Origin: Saccharopolyspora indica
Lineage (GTDB): Bacteria > Actinomycetota > Actinomycetes > Mycobacteriales > Pseudonocardiaceae
Direction: 5' to 3'
DNA: 64,000 bases
Assembly: GCF_027853965.1 (NCBI RefSeq)
Contig: NZ_JAQGLB010000003.1
Span: forward strand, 124,001 to 188,000
The first letter of the stretch is position 1; every line of letters starts with the position of its first letter. The notes under the pieces were generated by a model that saw only the letters and a list, made by a program, of their open reading frames with translations, was not told where the DNA came from and searched no databases. This document shows, one piece after another, positions 25,160-33,539 of the stretch. The position numbers were made by a program, and so were the translations under genes.

Positions 25160-26344
25160 TCAGATCAGGGCCCGGAGCTGCTCGGCGGGTTCGATCCCCA
25201 TCGAGGTCAGGGCGTTCGAGTGGTAGATCGAGCCGGGGATGTGGATGGCGTGCTGGAGGCCGACGTGCGCGTCGCGCCAGAACCGCTGCACCGCGTTGCT
25301 GCGGCGCACCGCGTTCCCGCCGGAGCGGGCGAAGATCTCGTCGACCGCCGACACCGCGCGCCACGCGCAGCGGACCTGGTTGCGGCGCACCGTCGAGCGG
25401 TCCTCGAAGGTGATCGGCTCACCGGCTTCCGCCCGGTCGTGGAGGCGGCTGATGCCGTCGAGCAGCTGCGTGCGGGAAGCCGCGATCTCCGCTGCCGCCT
25501 CGGAGATCGCGTACAGCGTGTGCGGATCGTCGCGGACCCGCGTGCCCGCCGCCATGACCCGGTCCCGCTGGTAGTCGAGGTGGCAGGCCAGGGCGCCCTC
25601 CGCGATGCCGACGACCGCCGAGGTGATGCCCAGCGGGAACATCGTCCAGAACGGCAGCCGGTACACCGTTTCGGTCCGGCCGGCGCGCTCGGCGGCGCGC
25701 TCTCCGCTGGCGACCTCCTCGGAGTCGATCGTCCGGTAGGCCGGGATGAACGCGCCGTCGACGACGACGTCCTTGCTCCCGGTGCCGCACAGGCCGATGA
25801 CGTCCCAGGAGTCGTCGACGATCGCGTAGTCCCGCCGCGGCAGGACCACGTGCAGCACCTTGGACGGTTGGGCGGGCTTGCCGTCGGCGTCGCCGACCAG
25901 CGCGCCGAGGAAGATCCAGTCGCAGTGGTCGGTGCCGGAGGAGAACTGCCACCGTCCCTTGAGGACGTATCCGCCCTCGGCAGGGGTGGCGATGCCGCTG
26001 GGCATGTACGGCGAGGCGATCCAGGTGTCCGGGTTCTCGCCCCAGACCTCCTGCTGGAGCCGCCGGTCCATGAGCGCCATCTCCCACGGGTGGACCCCGC
26101 CCACCCCGCACACCCAGCCGGTCGACCCGCAGGCCTTCGCGACGGCCATCACGGCTTCGGCGAAATCGCGCGGGTGGGCCGCGTACCCGCCGAAGTCGGT
26201 CGGCTGCAGCAGCCGCATGACCCCGGCTTCGCGCACCAGCTTGACGCTCTCGTCCGCCAGCCTGCCCAACCGCTCGCTGTCCTGCGCGGTCGCCGCGAGC
26301 CGGCCGGCGACCTCTTCCACTCGGCGAACCACCTCGTGCGCCAT
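25160..26344 (-). CDS. hsaA: HsaA-like flavin-dependent monooxygenase (acyl-CoA dehydrogenase fold)
   Basis: The 394-residue protein has the same length as HsaA and shares its signatures. These include VMRLLQPTDFGGYAAHPRDF, CGSTGWVCGVGGVHPWEMAL, FSSGTDHCDWIFLG and a C-terminal FWRDAHVGLQHAIHIPGS with the catalytic-type His. HsaA hydroxylates the phenolic A ring of 3-HSA to a catechol using reduced flavin supplied by HsaB. No HsaB-type flavin reductase is encoded in this window, so it must be supplied from elsewhere. It is the first gene of the operon and has a putative IclR operator 97-111 bp upstream. Confidence 0.85.
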   Translation of the reverse strand: MAHEVVRRVEEVAGRLAATAQDSERLGRLADESVKLVREAGVMRLLQPTDFGGYAAHPRDFAEAVMAVAKACGSTGWVCGVGGVHPWEMALMDRRLQQEVWGENPDTWIASPYMPSGIATPAEGGYVLKGRWQFSSGTDHCDWIFLGALVGDADGKPAQPSKVLHVVLPRRDYAIVDDSWDVIGLCGTGSKDVVVDGAFIPAYRTIDSEEVASGERAAERAGRTETVYRLPFWTMFPLGITSAVVGIAEGALACHLDYQRDRVMAAGTRVRDDPHTLYAISEAAAEIAASRTQLLDGISRLHDRAEAGEPITFEDRSTVRRNQVRCAWRAVSAVDEIFARSGGNAVRRSNAVQRFWRDAHVGLQHAIHIPGSIYHSNALTSMGIEPAEQLRALI

Positions 26345-26440
26345 GCACGCACCTCCGGACTGCTCGGACGACTGATTCCGCCACCGGTCCGCGGCGGTTC
26401 GATGAAGCTAGGTCCGGCGTGCCGACGGGCCCACCCCTGC

Positions 26441-26455
26441 TCCCGCTGACCGGGA
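26441..26455. promoter_or_regulatory. Putative IclR operator, copy 1 (hsaA operon)
   Basis: TCCCGCTGACCGGGA has perfect 5-bp arms (TCCCG/CGGGA) around a 5-bp spacer. It lies 97-111 bp upstream of the HsaA-like start. It is one of eight related 15-mers found in front of the operons of this island. Confidence 0.7.
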
Positions 26456-26533
26456 CCCGCGGCCGCGAACCCGGCGCTGATCTCGCGATGCAGGAAGCGC
26501 AATCCCCGACGTCCGGGCACCCCTCCCAGCGGA

Positions 26534-26908
26534 TCACCGGGTGAGGCGGACGTCCTCGGGGGACCAGAACGCCCGCATGCTCGTGATCCGGCCCGCTTCG
26601 TCGAAGGTCATGACGTCGATCGGCTCGATCTCGGCGGCACCGTCCGGCAGCTCGGTGCGGACGCGGAAGTGGAACGCGGCGCTGTCACCGGCGACGCGGA
26701 CCGCGAGCAGTTCGACGTCCTGGCGCATGTTCTCCAGGGCGGAGTAGAACTCGGTGATCGCGGCCCGGCCGCGGACCGGTTGGCTGCCCACCGGGTCCTC
26801 GAGCGCGGCGTCCTCGGCGTAGAGGGCCGCGACCTCCGCCGCGCTTCCGGTCGCGACGGCTTTCAGGTAGCTCGCGACGACGTCGCGGATCACGGACTGC
26901 TCCGGCAT
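26534..26908 (-). CDS. ksi: Delta5-3-ketosteroid isomerase
   Basis: The 124-residue protein has the length and sequence pattern of classical ketosteroid isomerase (SnoaL/NTF2 fold). The catalytic residues are all visible. Tyr14 is in VASYLKAV, Asp38 in ALEDPVGSQP and Asp98 (the Asp99 equivalent) in IEPIDVMTF. The enzyme moves the double bond of 5-ene-3-keto steroids to the 4-ene position through a dienolate. It is the third gene of an operon with kshA and a small cysteine protein, 14 bp after the latter. Its presence implies that the pathway meets 5-ene-3-ketosteroids such as those made from pregnenolone- or DHEA-type sterols. Confidence 0.9.
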   Translation of the reverse strand: MPEQSVIRDVVASYLKAVATGSAAEVAALYAEDAALEDPVGSQPVRGRAAITEFYSALENMRQDVELLAVRVAGDSAAFHFRVRTELPDGAAEIEPIDVMTFDEAGRITSMRAFWSPEDVRLTR

Positions 26909-26922
26909 GGCTCCTCCTCGTG

Positions 26923-27141
26923 TCACGACGTGTCCATCCGGAGCTCCCCGCGCCGCACCGCCTTTTCGATGCTGTCGCGCAGCCGCAGGCACGTCAGGAC
27001 CGTCGCGCGGTCGGCGGTCGGGCGCTGCGCGAGCTCCGCGCAGCGGTCGGTGTCGGTCGTCCACTGCACTTGCGTGTGGGCCGGGCTGTTCTTCTTGACC
27101 AGCACGCACGTGCCGCAGCTGCGGCAGGACAAGGGCTGCAC
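26923..27141 (-). CDS. Small cysteine-motif protein between kshA and ketosteroid isomerase
   Basis: The 72-residue protein starts at a GTG with GGAGG six bases upstream. It lies 13 bp after kshA and 14 bp before the isomerase gene. Its N-terminus is CRSCGTCVLV (Cys6, Cys9, Cys12), followed by His22, Cys34 and Cys51. This suggests a zinc ribbon or a small Fe-S site rather than a classical [2Fe-2S] ferredoxin. I do not know a function. Because KshA needs electrons from the KshB reductase and KshB is missing here, a role in electron transfer or in KshA maturation is one hypothesis. Confidence 0.7.
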   Translation of the reverse strand: MQPLSCRSCGTCVLVKKNSPAHTQVQWTTDTDRCAELAQRPTADRATVLTCLRLRDSIEKAVRRGELRMDTS

Positions 27142-27154
27142 CTGCTGCCTCCGA

Positions 27155-28321
27155 TCAGGCGGTGGGAGCGCTGTCGTCCACGATCACGCGGCCGTTGGCC
27201 AGGTTGTCGTCGACCTCGGCCTGCCAGAACTCGATCGCGCGCTCGGTGTCGATCTCGAACTCGAACCGCCGGTTCATCTCCGGGGTCACGTCCTCGACGT
27301 CGACGTAGAACTGCTCGTACCAGCGCCGCAGCTGGTAGACCGGCCCGTCCTCCTCGCACAGCAGCGGGTTGTCGATGCGGGTCTTGTTCTGCCAGATCTC
27401 GACGTCCTGCAGGAAGCCCTTCTCGACACCTGCGGCGAAGCCCTGCGCCATCTGCTCGGCGTCCTCGTCGGACATCCCCGCGGGCTTCTTGACCATCGCG
27501 CCCCACTGCAGCACGAAGCTGTTGGGGGACACCGGGTAGTGGCAGTTGATCAGCACCGTCTCGATCGTCGTCTCGCCGGTGTCGCTCCACAGGTAGTCGA
27601 TCATGTAGGAGGGCCCGTAGTAGGAGGCGCTCGAGCGCAGCGTGCTGTCGTCGCTGTAGTTCGTGCCGATCTTCACGTCCGGCCGGGCCTTGCTGTGCAT
27701 CGTCTGGGTGGCGATGTGGCCTTCGAAGACGTTCTTGAAGTAGGTCGGGAACGAGTAGTGGATGTAGAAGAAGTGGGCCATGTCCACCACGTTGTCCACG
27801 ATCTCGCGGCAGTTCGAGCCGTCGATCCGCAGCGAGTTCCACGTCCACGAGGTCCACTCGTCCGAACCGACGCCGGGGATCTCCGGGATGGTCACCTCCG
27901 GCGGCGGCTGCTCGCCCTGCGGGTCGTTCCACACGAACAGCTGCCCGTTGCGCTCCAGCGCGGTCCACGCCTTCGTGCGCGCCCGCGGCGGCACCCGCCG
28001 CGCGTACGGGATGCTCGCGCAGCGCCCGCTGCCCGACCAGCGCCAGTCGTGGAACGGGCAGGCGACCTCGTCGCCCTTGACCTCGCCCCGGCTCAGGTCA
28101 CCGCCCATGTGCGGGCAGTAGGCGTTGAGCACGTTCAGCGTCCCGCCGCTGTCGGCGAACACCACCAGCTTGGTGCCGAAGGCCTCGATCGCGTGGGGCT
28201 TGCCGTCCCGGTAGTCCTCGGCGAGGCCGAGGCAGTGCCAGCCTCGCGCGTAGCGGGTCGGCGGAGCCTCCGCCTCGATCACCCGCACCTCGTGCTCATC
28301 GGCCGTCCGCGGTGATGCCAT
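27155..28321 (-). CDS. kshA: 3-ketosteroid-9-alpha-hydroxylase oxygenase subunit (Rieske)
   Basis: The 388-residue protein matches KshA along its length (PTRYARGWHCLGLAEDYRDG start). The Rieske [2Fe-2S] ligands are Cys69, His71, Cys88 and His91. The mononuclear iron site is His183 and His188 (DMAHFFYIH) with Asp306 (FLQDVEIW). KshA with the reductase KshB hydroxylates C9 of 3-ketosteroids. Together with delta1-dehydrogenation this triggers opening of ring B to the 9,10-seco compound. The gene heads an operon with a small Cys protein and the isomerase. A putative IclR operator lies 75-89 bp upstream. No kshB is present in the window. Confidence 0.93.
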   Translation of the reverse strand: MASPRTADEHEVRVIEAEAPPTRYARGWHCLGLAEDYRDGKPHAIEAFGTKLVVFADSGGTLNVLNAYCPHMGGDLSRGEVKGDEVACPFHDWRWSGSGRCASIPYARRVPPRARTKAWTALERNGQLFVWNDPQGEQPPPEVTIPEIPGVGSDEWTSWTWNSLRIDGSNCREIVDNVVDMAHFFYIHYSFPTYFKNVFEGHIATQTMHSKARPDVKIGTNYSDDSTLRSSASYYGPSYMIDYLWSDTGETTIETVLINCHYPVSPNSFVLQWGAMVKKPAGMSDEDAEQMAQGFAAGVEKGFLQDVEIWQNKTRIDNPLLCEEDGPVYQLRRWYEQFYVDVEDVTPEMNRRFEFEIDTERAIEFWQAEVDDNLANGRVIVDDSAPTA

Positions 28322-28395
28322 GAGGAACTCCTCCGACTCCGTCTCGTGGATCCGCCCCCATGGTGGGAACTCCGGGCCACCGGCAACAGACCTCC

Positions 28396-28410
28396 TCCCG
28401 CTCAACGAGA
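28396..28410. promoter_or_regulatory. Putative IclR operator, copy 2 (kshA operon)
   Basis: TCCCGCTCAACGAGA matches the shared 15-mer with one mismatch in the right arm and sits 75-89 bp before kshA. The preceding CCTCC and following CCGGC are also shared with the copy at 32664-32678, which is placed almost identically relative to its gene. Confidence 0.65.
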
Positions 28411-28501
28411 CCGGCTTTCGGCGTCCGGATCCCGCGATTTCAATGGAAGTTTGATCAGGTACCCCGCGGGGAGCGAGGTCGACGAGCGGGTGGACGTCGG
28501 A

Positions 28502-29275
28502 TCAGTCGAGCGAGCCGAGGCGATCGCTGGCCGTGACTCCGCCGTCGACGAAGACCGTGCTGCCCGTGACGAAACTGGCTTCGTCGCTGAGCAGGAAGCG
28601 GACGACGGAACCGACCTCGTCCGGCTGCCCGACCCGGCCCAGCATCGCGTCGCCGCGCATCCGGGGCCCGCGCCGGGCGTCGGCGAGGCTGCGGCGGAGC
28701 ATCGGAGTCTCGATGTAGCCCGGGCAGACCGCGTTCACCCGGACCCCTGCGCGGCCGAGCTGCGCGGCCAGCGATCGCGTCAGCCCGAGGACTCCGGCCT
28801 TGGAGGCGCTGTAGGACGGGATGTTCGCCTGCCCGAGCGTCGCGTTGATGGACGAGATCGCCACCACGGCCGAGCCCGGCAGCGCGGTCAGGTCGTCGGC
28901 GAGCGCGGCGGTCCCGTAGGCGAAGGCGGTGAGGTTGACGTCGAACACGCGCTGCCACGCCTCCAGCGGGACCTCCGTCATCGGCGTCGAGTCGACGATC
29001 CCGGCGCAGTGCACGAAACCGCCCATCCTGCCGACGATCCGCCGGGCCGCCGCGAGCGCGTCGTCGTACCGGGACACGTCGGCGACGTCGATCCCGGTCG
29101 CGACGGCCGGCACGCCGTCGTCCTGCTCGATCCGCGCCGCGACGGCGGCCACACCGCGTTCGTCGCGGTCCCACAGGACCGTCGGCCGCCCGGCGGCGGC
29201 CAGCGCGCGAGCGCAGGCGGCACCGATCCCGGAGGCGGCGCCGGTGATCAGCACCGGTGTGTTCGGCGAAGACAT
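28502..29275 (-). CDS. Short-chain dehydrogenase/reductase, steroid-dehydrogenase-like
   Basis: The 257-residue SDR has the cofactor motif TGAASGIGAA, an aspartate after the second strand (WDRDE) that favours NAD, catalytic Ser in AISSINATLG and Tyr/Lys in YSASKAG. It lies 14 bp downstream of the kstD gene in one operon. A 3-beta- or 17-beta-hydroxysteroid dehydrogenase function is therefore plausible, but the sequence alone does not prove it. Confidence 0.88.
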   Translation of the reverse strand: MSSPNTPVLITGAASGIGAACARALAAAGRPTVLWDRDERGVAAVAARIEQDDGVPAVATGIDVADVSRYDDALAAARRIVGRMGGFVHCAGIVDSTPMTEVPLEAWQRVFDVNLTAFAYGTAALADDLTALPGSAVVAISSINATLGQANIPSYSASKAGVLGLTRSLAAQLGRAGVRVNAVCPGYIETPMLRRSLADARRGPRMRGDAMLGRVGQPDEVGSVVRFLLSDEASFVTGSTVFVDGGVTASDRLGSLD

Positions 29276-29289
29276 CGTGCTCCTCGTGG

Positions 29290-30822
29290 TCAGCGGGTGA
29301 GCATGTCCAGTGCGGCGAGGTGGCTGAACACCATGCAGGCCCCGATCGGGTTGCCCCCGCCCGGGTAAGTGGTCCCGCTGACCGCGGCCATCGAGTTGCC
29401 CGCGGCGTACAGACCGGGGATCACCTCGCCCGAGGTGGTGAGCACCCGGGCGCTCGCATCGGTGCGCAGGCCGCCCTTGGTGCCGAGGTCGGAGACGCCG
29501 AAGGCGGCGGCGTGGAACGGGCCGTGCTCGATCGGCACCAGCGGGGATCCCCCGTCCGCGAACGACCGGTCGTACGGCTCGTCGCCCCGGTGGAAGTCCT
29601 CGTCCGCCCCGGCGGCCGCGAAGCCGTTGAACCGCGTCACGGTCCGCTCCAGGTTCTCGGCGGGAACGCCGATCTTCTCCGCGAGCTCGGCCAGCGTGCC
29701 CGCGCTGAACCACAGCCCGGCGTCGACGTAGTCGCCGGTCTCCCCCATCGGGACGCTCGTCGAGCGCACCGGCGGCCGCTCGCCCTCGCGGTCGTCGTAG
29801 ATCATCCAGAACGGCAGCGCCATCCGGTCCTCGCCGAGGCGGTCGAGGACGACGCGGCCGATCCGGTCGTACGGCCAGGACTCGTTGACGAAGCGCTCGC
29901 CCCGGCCGTCGACGAAGATGCCGCCGGTGAACCACAGCGAGAACGTCGACGTGCCGTCCGGGTGGGTGATGCCCGGCGACCACCAGGCCTCCGACATCAG
30001 GTCGGTGCCCGCGCCGACGTCGATCCCGGCCCGGATCGCCTTGCCCAGGTTCTCCGCCGGTCCCATCGTGTCGCGCGCCGCGCCCGGCACGCCGTGCTCG
30101 CTCCGCATCTCCTGGTTCCGCTCGAACCCGCCGGAGGCGATCAGCACGCCGCGCCGCGCGCGGATCCGCCGCCGCTCGCCGCGTTCGGCGACCACCGCGC
30201 CGATCACCTCGCCGTCCGAGATCACCAGCTCGTCGCACACCGATTCGCGCCGCAGCCCGACGGAGTCCTTCTTGGACAGTGCGAGCAGCAGCCTGCCGAT
30301 CAGCGCCTGACCACCGATGAGCAGGTTCGGCAGCGGTGCACCCGCGCGCTCGACGTCCACCGGTGGCCGGAGCTGCTCCCGCAGCGAGCCGATCCGCTCC
30401 GGCGGCATCGGCATCGGCATGATGTGCCGTCCGGTCGCGCTGGCCCCCGGCGCCGACCCGAAGTAGTCGGGCCAGGGGTAGACGATGAACTCGAAGTCGT
30501 CGTCGCCCTCCAGGTAGTCGACCAGCCGGGCGCCGTTGTCCAGGAACGCGTCCTGCAGCTCGCGGGGCGTGCGGTCGCCCACCACCGCGCGGAAGTAGGT
30601 CTTCGCCTCCTCCGGGGTGTCCTGGTCGCCGGCCCGCGCGAGCACCGCGTTGCCCGGGAACCACAGCCCGCCGCCGGAATACGCCGTGGTGCCGCCGAAC
30701 TTGTCGGTCGCCTCGACCACCAGCACCGAAAGCCCCTCGCGGGACGCGGTGTACGCCCCGGTCAGCGCGCCGCCGCCGGAACCGACCACCAGCACGTCGC
30801 ACTCATCGTCCCAGATCGCCAT
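29290..30822 (-). CDS. kstD: 3-ketosteroid-delta1-dehydrogenase (KstD) family flavoprotein
   Basis: The 510-residue protein has the family length. The FAD motif is VLVVGSGGGALTGAY near residues 10-24, followed by GGTTAYSGGGLWFPGN. The C-terminal active-site region AAVSGTTYPGGGNPIG contains the conserved Tyr and Gly that bind the 3-keto group. KstD introduces the C1-C2 double bond into ring A. With KshA it produces the unstable intermediate that opens ring B. The gene leads a two-gene operon with an SDR. A putative IclR operator is 43-57 bp upstream. A second KstD paralogue follows upstream at 30897. Confidence 0.87.
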   Translation of the reverse strand: MAIWDDECDVLVVGSGGGALTGAYTASREGLSVLVVEATDKFGGTTAYSGGGLWFPGNAVLARAGDQDTPEEAKTYFRAVVGDRTPRELQDAFLDNGARLVDYLEGDDDFEFIVYPWPDYFGSAPGASATGRHIMPMPMPPERIGSLREQLRPPVDVERAGAPLPNLLIGGQALIGRLLLALSKKDSVGLRRESVCDELVISDGEVIGAVVAERGERRRIRARRGVLIASGGFERNQEMRSEHGVPGAARDTMGPAENLGKAIRAGIDVGAGTDLMSEAWWSPGITHPDGTSTFSLWFTGGIFVDGRGERFVNESWPYDRIGRVVLDRLGEDRMALPFWMIYDDREGERPPVRSTSVPMGETGDYVDAGLWFSAGTLAELAEKIGVPAENLERTVTRFNGFAAAGADEDFHRGDEPYDRSFADGGSPLVPIEHGPFHAAAFGVSDLGTKGGLRTDASARVLTTSGEVIPGLYAAGNSMAAVSGTTYPGGGNPIGACMVFSHLAALDMLTR

Positions 30823-30864
30823 GGGAGCACGATGCTCGTCGGGCGCCCCGCCGCGGCGGACCGG

Positions 30865-30879
30865 TCCCACTGACCGGGA
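30865..30879. promoter_or_regulatory. Putative IclR operator, copy 3 (kstD operon)
   Basis: TCCCACTGACCGGGA lies 43-57 bp before the kstD start and differs from the consensus only at the fifth base. Confidence 0.65.
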
Positions 30880-30896
30880 GGGGCTTCCCGCCGTCG

Positions 30897-32591
30897 TCAG
30901 CCTCGGCTCGCGGCGTGCTCGGCCACCGCGGTGCCGTAGACGAGGCCCTGGCCGATGGTGGCTCCAGCACCCGGGTAGGTGGCGCCGAAGGCGTTCGCCG
31001 CGGTGTTCCCGATCGCGTAGAGCCCGTCGATCGGGGACTCGTCCGGCCGCAGCACGCGCCCGTGACCGTCCGCGCGCAGGCCACCGCAGGTGCCGAGGTC
31101 GCCGAGGACGATCCGCACCGCGTGCAGCGGGCCGTCGAGGGGGCGCAGGTTCGGGTTCGGCACGACGGTCGGGTCGCCGTAGTAGCGGTCGTACGCGCTG
31201 GCTCCGCGGTGGAAGTCGTCGTCCACGCCCGCTGCGGCCAGCTCGTTGAACCGGCGCAGGGATGCGACGAACGCGTCTGCCGGCAGCCCCGCTCGGTGCG
31301 CCAGGTCCGCCGGGTCGGGCGACCGGTGCGCGATGCCTGCTTCGTACCAGCGCTCCGGCAGCGCCATCCGCGGGAACAGCCCGCCCGCGTAGACGTAGCT
31401 GTTGCGGTAGCGCTGGTCGAACACCATCCACATCGCTCCGACGGCGTCGCCGGAGCGCTCCCGCTCCAGCACTCGCTGGCCGAAGCTCATGTAGTCGGTG
31501 GACTCGTTGACGAACCGGCGCCCGTGCCGGTCGACGATGAACGATCCCGGCAGCGACCGTTCCGCGAGCAGCACCGACGGTGCCCCGCCGGGCAGCGGAG
31601 CCACGGCCGGGAACCACCACGCCTGGTCCATCAGAGCGATGTCGGCCCCGGCCTCCTGGCCGATCCTGATGGCATCGCCGGTGTTGCCCTTGTTCCCGAG
31701 GCTCCAGCCGGGTTCGAGCGCCTCCGACTGGAACTCCTTGCGCCACGCGATGTCGTGGTCGAAGCCACCGGCCGCGAGCACGACGCCGCGCCGGGACCGC
31801 ACCGCCACCTCACGTTCGCCCTGCTCGAGCACAACGCCCGTCACCCGGCCGCCGTCGGTGGTCAGCCGCTGCAAGGAGGTTCGCGTCCACACCGGGATCC
31901 CGGCCCGGAGCACGCCCCCGTACAGGCCCGCGGCGAGCGCCTGGCCGCCCGCGACGTACTCGCGGCCGAGCAGCTTCCCGCCGATGCCCTGCGCCATCCG
32001 CAGCGCCACCCGCGGCACGCCGCGGCCCGGCACCCGGGCCATGAGGTTCATCCACTTGTAGTCGTAGCCGGTGATCGGCATCGGCACCGGCGACTTCAGC
32101 GCCGACGAGCGCAGCCGGGCGCGTTCGGCACCCAGCGTCGCGACGTCGAAGGGCCTGCACTCGCAGCTGCGGCCGGCCGCGACACCGCCGGGCAGCTCCG
32201 GGTGGTAGTCGGAGTAGCCCTTGCTCCACATGAAGCGCATCGACGTGGTCCGCCGCAGCATCCGGATCGTCTCGTCGCCGTGGCGCAGGAAGCTCTCCCA
32301 CCGCTCGTCCGGCGAGGTGCCGCGGACGACGGAGCGCAAGTACTCCTCGGCGCGCTCGGGCGAGTCGACCGCGCCCTCCTCCGCCAGCAGCGAGCTCGCC
32401 GGGATCCAGAACGCGCCACCGGACAACGCCGTCGAGCCGCCGACGTAGTCGGTCTTCTCGACGATCAGGACGTCGAGGCCCCGCTCGTGCGCGGCGAGCG
32501 CGGCGGCCATCCCGGTGCCGGAACCGATCACGACGAGGTCGACCGTCGTATCACGCGCGGGAGTGGGAGCGGGCGGTGTGCTCGTGGGCAT
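30897..32591 (-). CDS. Second KstD-like FAD-dependent ketosteroid dehydrogenase
   Basis: The 564-residue paralogue has FAD motif VVIGSGTGMAAALAA, GGSTALSGGAFWIP, and the C-terminal NAFGATYPGAGATIGQGLVYG with the conserved Tyr. It is longer than the neighbour at 29290 and diverges in the middle (substrate) region. That suggests a different specificity, for example a delta4-(5-alpha) dehydrogenase or a KstD acting on another ring A oxidation state. It appears to be transcribed alone from a promoter with its own putative IclR operator 73-87 bp upstream. Confidence 0.83.
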   Translation of the reverse strand: MPTSTPPAPTPARDTTVDLVVIGSGTGMAAALAAHERGLDVLIVEKTDYVGGSTALSGGAFWIPASSLLAEEGAVDSPERAEEYLRSVVRGTSPDERWESFLRHGDETIRMLRRTTSMRFMWSKGYSDYHPELPGGVAAGRSCECRPFDVATLGAERARLRSSALKSPVPMPITGYDYKWMNLMARVPGRGVPRVALRMAQGIGGKLLGREYVAGGQALAAGLYGGVLRAGIPVWTRTSLQRLTTDGGRVTGVVLEQGEREVAVRSRRGVVLAAGGFDHDIAWRKEFQSEALEPGWSLGNKGNTGDAIRIGQEAGADIALMDQAWWFPAVAPLPGGAPSVLLAERSLPGSFIVDRHGRRFVNESTDYMSFGQRVLERERSGDAVGAMWMVFDQRYRNSYVYAGGLFPRMALPERWYEAGIAHRSPDPADLAHRAGLPADAFVASLRRFNELAAAGVDDDFHRGASAYDRYYGDPTVVPNPNLRPLDGPLHAVRIVLGDLGTCGGLRADGHGRVLRPDESPIDGLYAIGNTAANAFGATYPGAGATIGQGLVYGTAVAEHAASRG

Positions 32592-32663
32592 CGACGTCTC
32601 CTCGCCGTGGTGCTGGTGCTGCGCGGCATCGCACCACCGCCGCGACCTGCGGTGAAGTGTTCC

Positions 32664-32678
32664 TCCCGCTCAACGGGA
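32664..32678. promoter_or_regulatory. Putative IclR operator, copy 4 (second kstD-like gene)
   Basis: TCCCGCTCAACGGGA has perfect 5-bp arms and lies 73-87 bp before the start at 32591, in a 99-bp gap after the upstream SDR gene. Confidence 0.7.
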
Positions 32679-32690
32679 CTGGCCCGTTGG

Positions 32691-33539
32691 CTACTCCGCC
32701 GCGGCGAACCGGCTCCGGTGCGGCACCGGTGCACGGCGGTTCACCAGCTGGTCGGCGCGCGCCGCCATGGCCGCGTGCACGAGCTCGGGGTGGGTGACGA
32801 TGTAGAACTCGCCGCGCGCCGCCTGCGCCACGATGGTCTCCGCCGCTTCGTCGGCGCTGATGGCCTGCTCGCCGATGGCCAGCATGGTCTTGCGGTGCTC
32901 CTCGGCGGCCGCGACGTCGCCGGACTCGACGCCGCCCGCGGAACGGAAGATGTCGGACTCCACCAGTCCCGGCAGCACCGCCGAGACGACGATGTCGGCG
33001 CCGATCTCGGCGATCTCCTGGTGCAGGCACTCGGTCAAGGCCAGCACCGCGTGCTTGCTCATGATGTACGGCGCCTGCAGGGGCAGCGAGGTGACCGCGC
33101 CGAGCGAGGCGAGCGCGAGCACGTGACCGCGCCGACCAGCGGCGATCATGCCGGGCAGGAAGGCCCTGATGCCGTGGAAGACCCCGCTGATGTTGACGTC
33201 CACGACGCGTCGCCAGTTCGCCGGCGAGACGTCCCACAGGTAGCCGAACTGCTCGACGCCGGCGTTGTTGATCAGCAGCCGGACCGGGCCGAACTCCGCC
33301 GCCACCTGGCGGGCCAGCCGGTCCACCGCATCGGGGTCCCGGACGTCGACGACGCGCGGCACCACGCGCTCCCCCAGCTCGTCGGCGATGCGGTGCGCGG
33401 CTCGCGCGTCGACGTCGGCGGCGATCACGGTCATGCCGAGATCACCGGCGAGGTGCCTGGTCAGCCCGGCACCGATACCGGCCCCGGCCCCGGTCACCAC
33501 GGCGAGACCGCCGCCGAAGACCTCTCGTGCTGCGGACAT
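32691..33539 (-). CDS. Short-chain dehydrogenase/reductase divergent from the IclR gene
   Basis: The 282-residue SDR has TGAGAGIGAG, NNAG, catalytic Ser in LALASLGAVTS and Tyr/Lys in YIMSKHAV. A C-terminal tail (AIGEQAISADEAAETIVAQAARGEFYIVTHPEL) is typical of the larger SDRs with ketoreductase- or steroid-dehydrogenase-type activity. It is divergent from the IclR regulator, which fits a role in the same regulon. The exact reaction is unknown. Confidence 0.87.
   Translation of the reverse strand: MSAAREVFGGGLAVVTGAGAGIGAGLTRHLAGDLGMTVIAADVDARAAHRIADELGERVVPRVVDVRDPDAVDRLARQVAAEFGPVRLLINNAGVEQFGYLWDVSPANWRRVVDVNISGVFHGIRAFLPGMIAAGRRGHVLALASLGAVTSLPLQAPYIMSKHAVLALTECLHQEIAEIGADIVVSAVLPGLVESDIFRSAGGVESGDVAAAEEHRKTMLAIGEQAISADEAAETIVAQAARGEFYIVTHPELVHAAMAARADQLVNRRAPVPHRSRFAAAE

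Noticed and set aside
26923-27141. Plant- or bacterial-type ferredoxin
   Set aside because: The spacing CxxCxxC with one later Cys and a His does not match CX4-5CX2C or CX2CX2CX3CP ferredoxin patterns.
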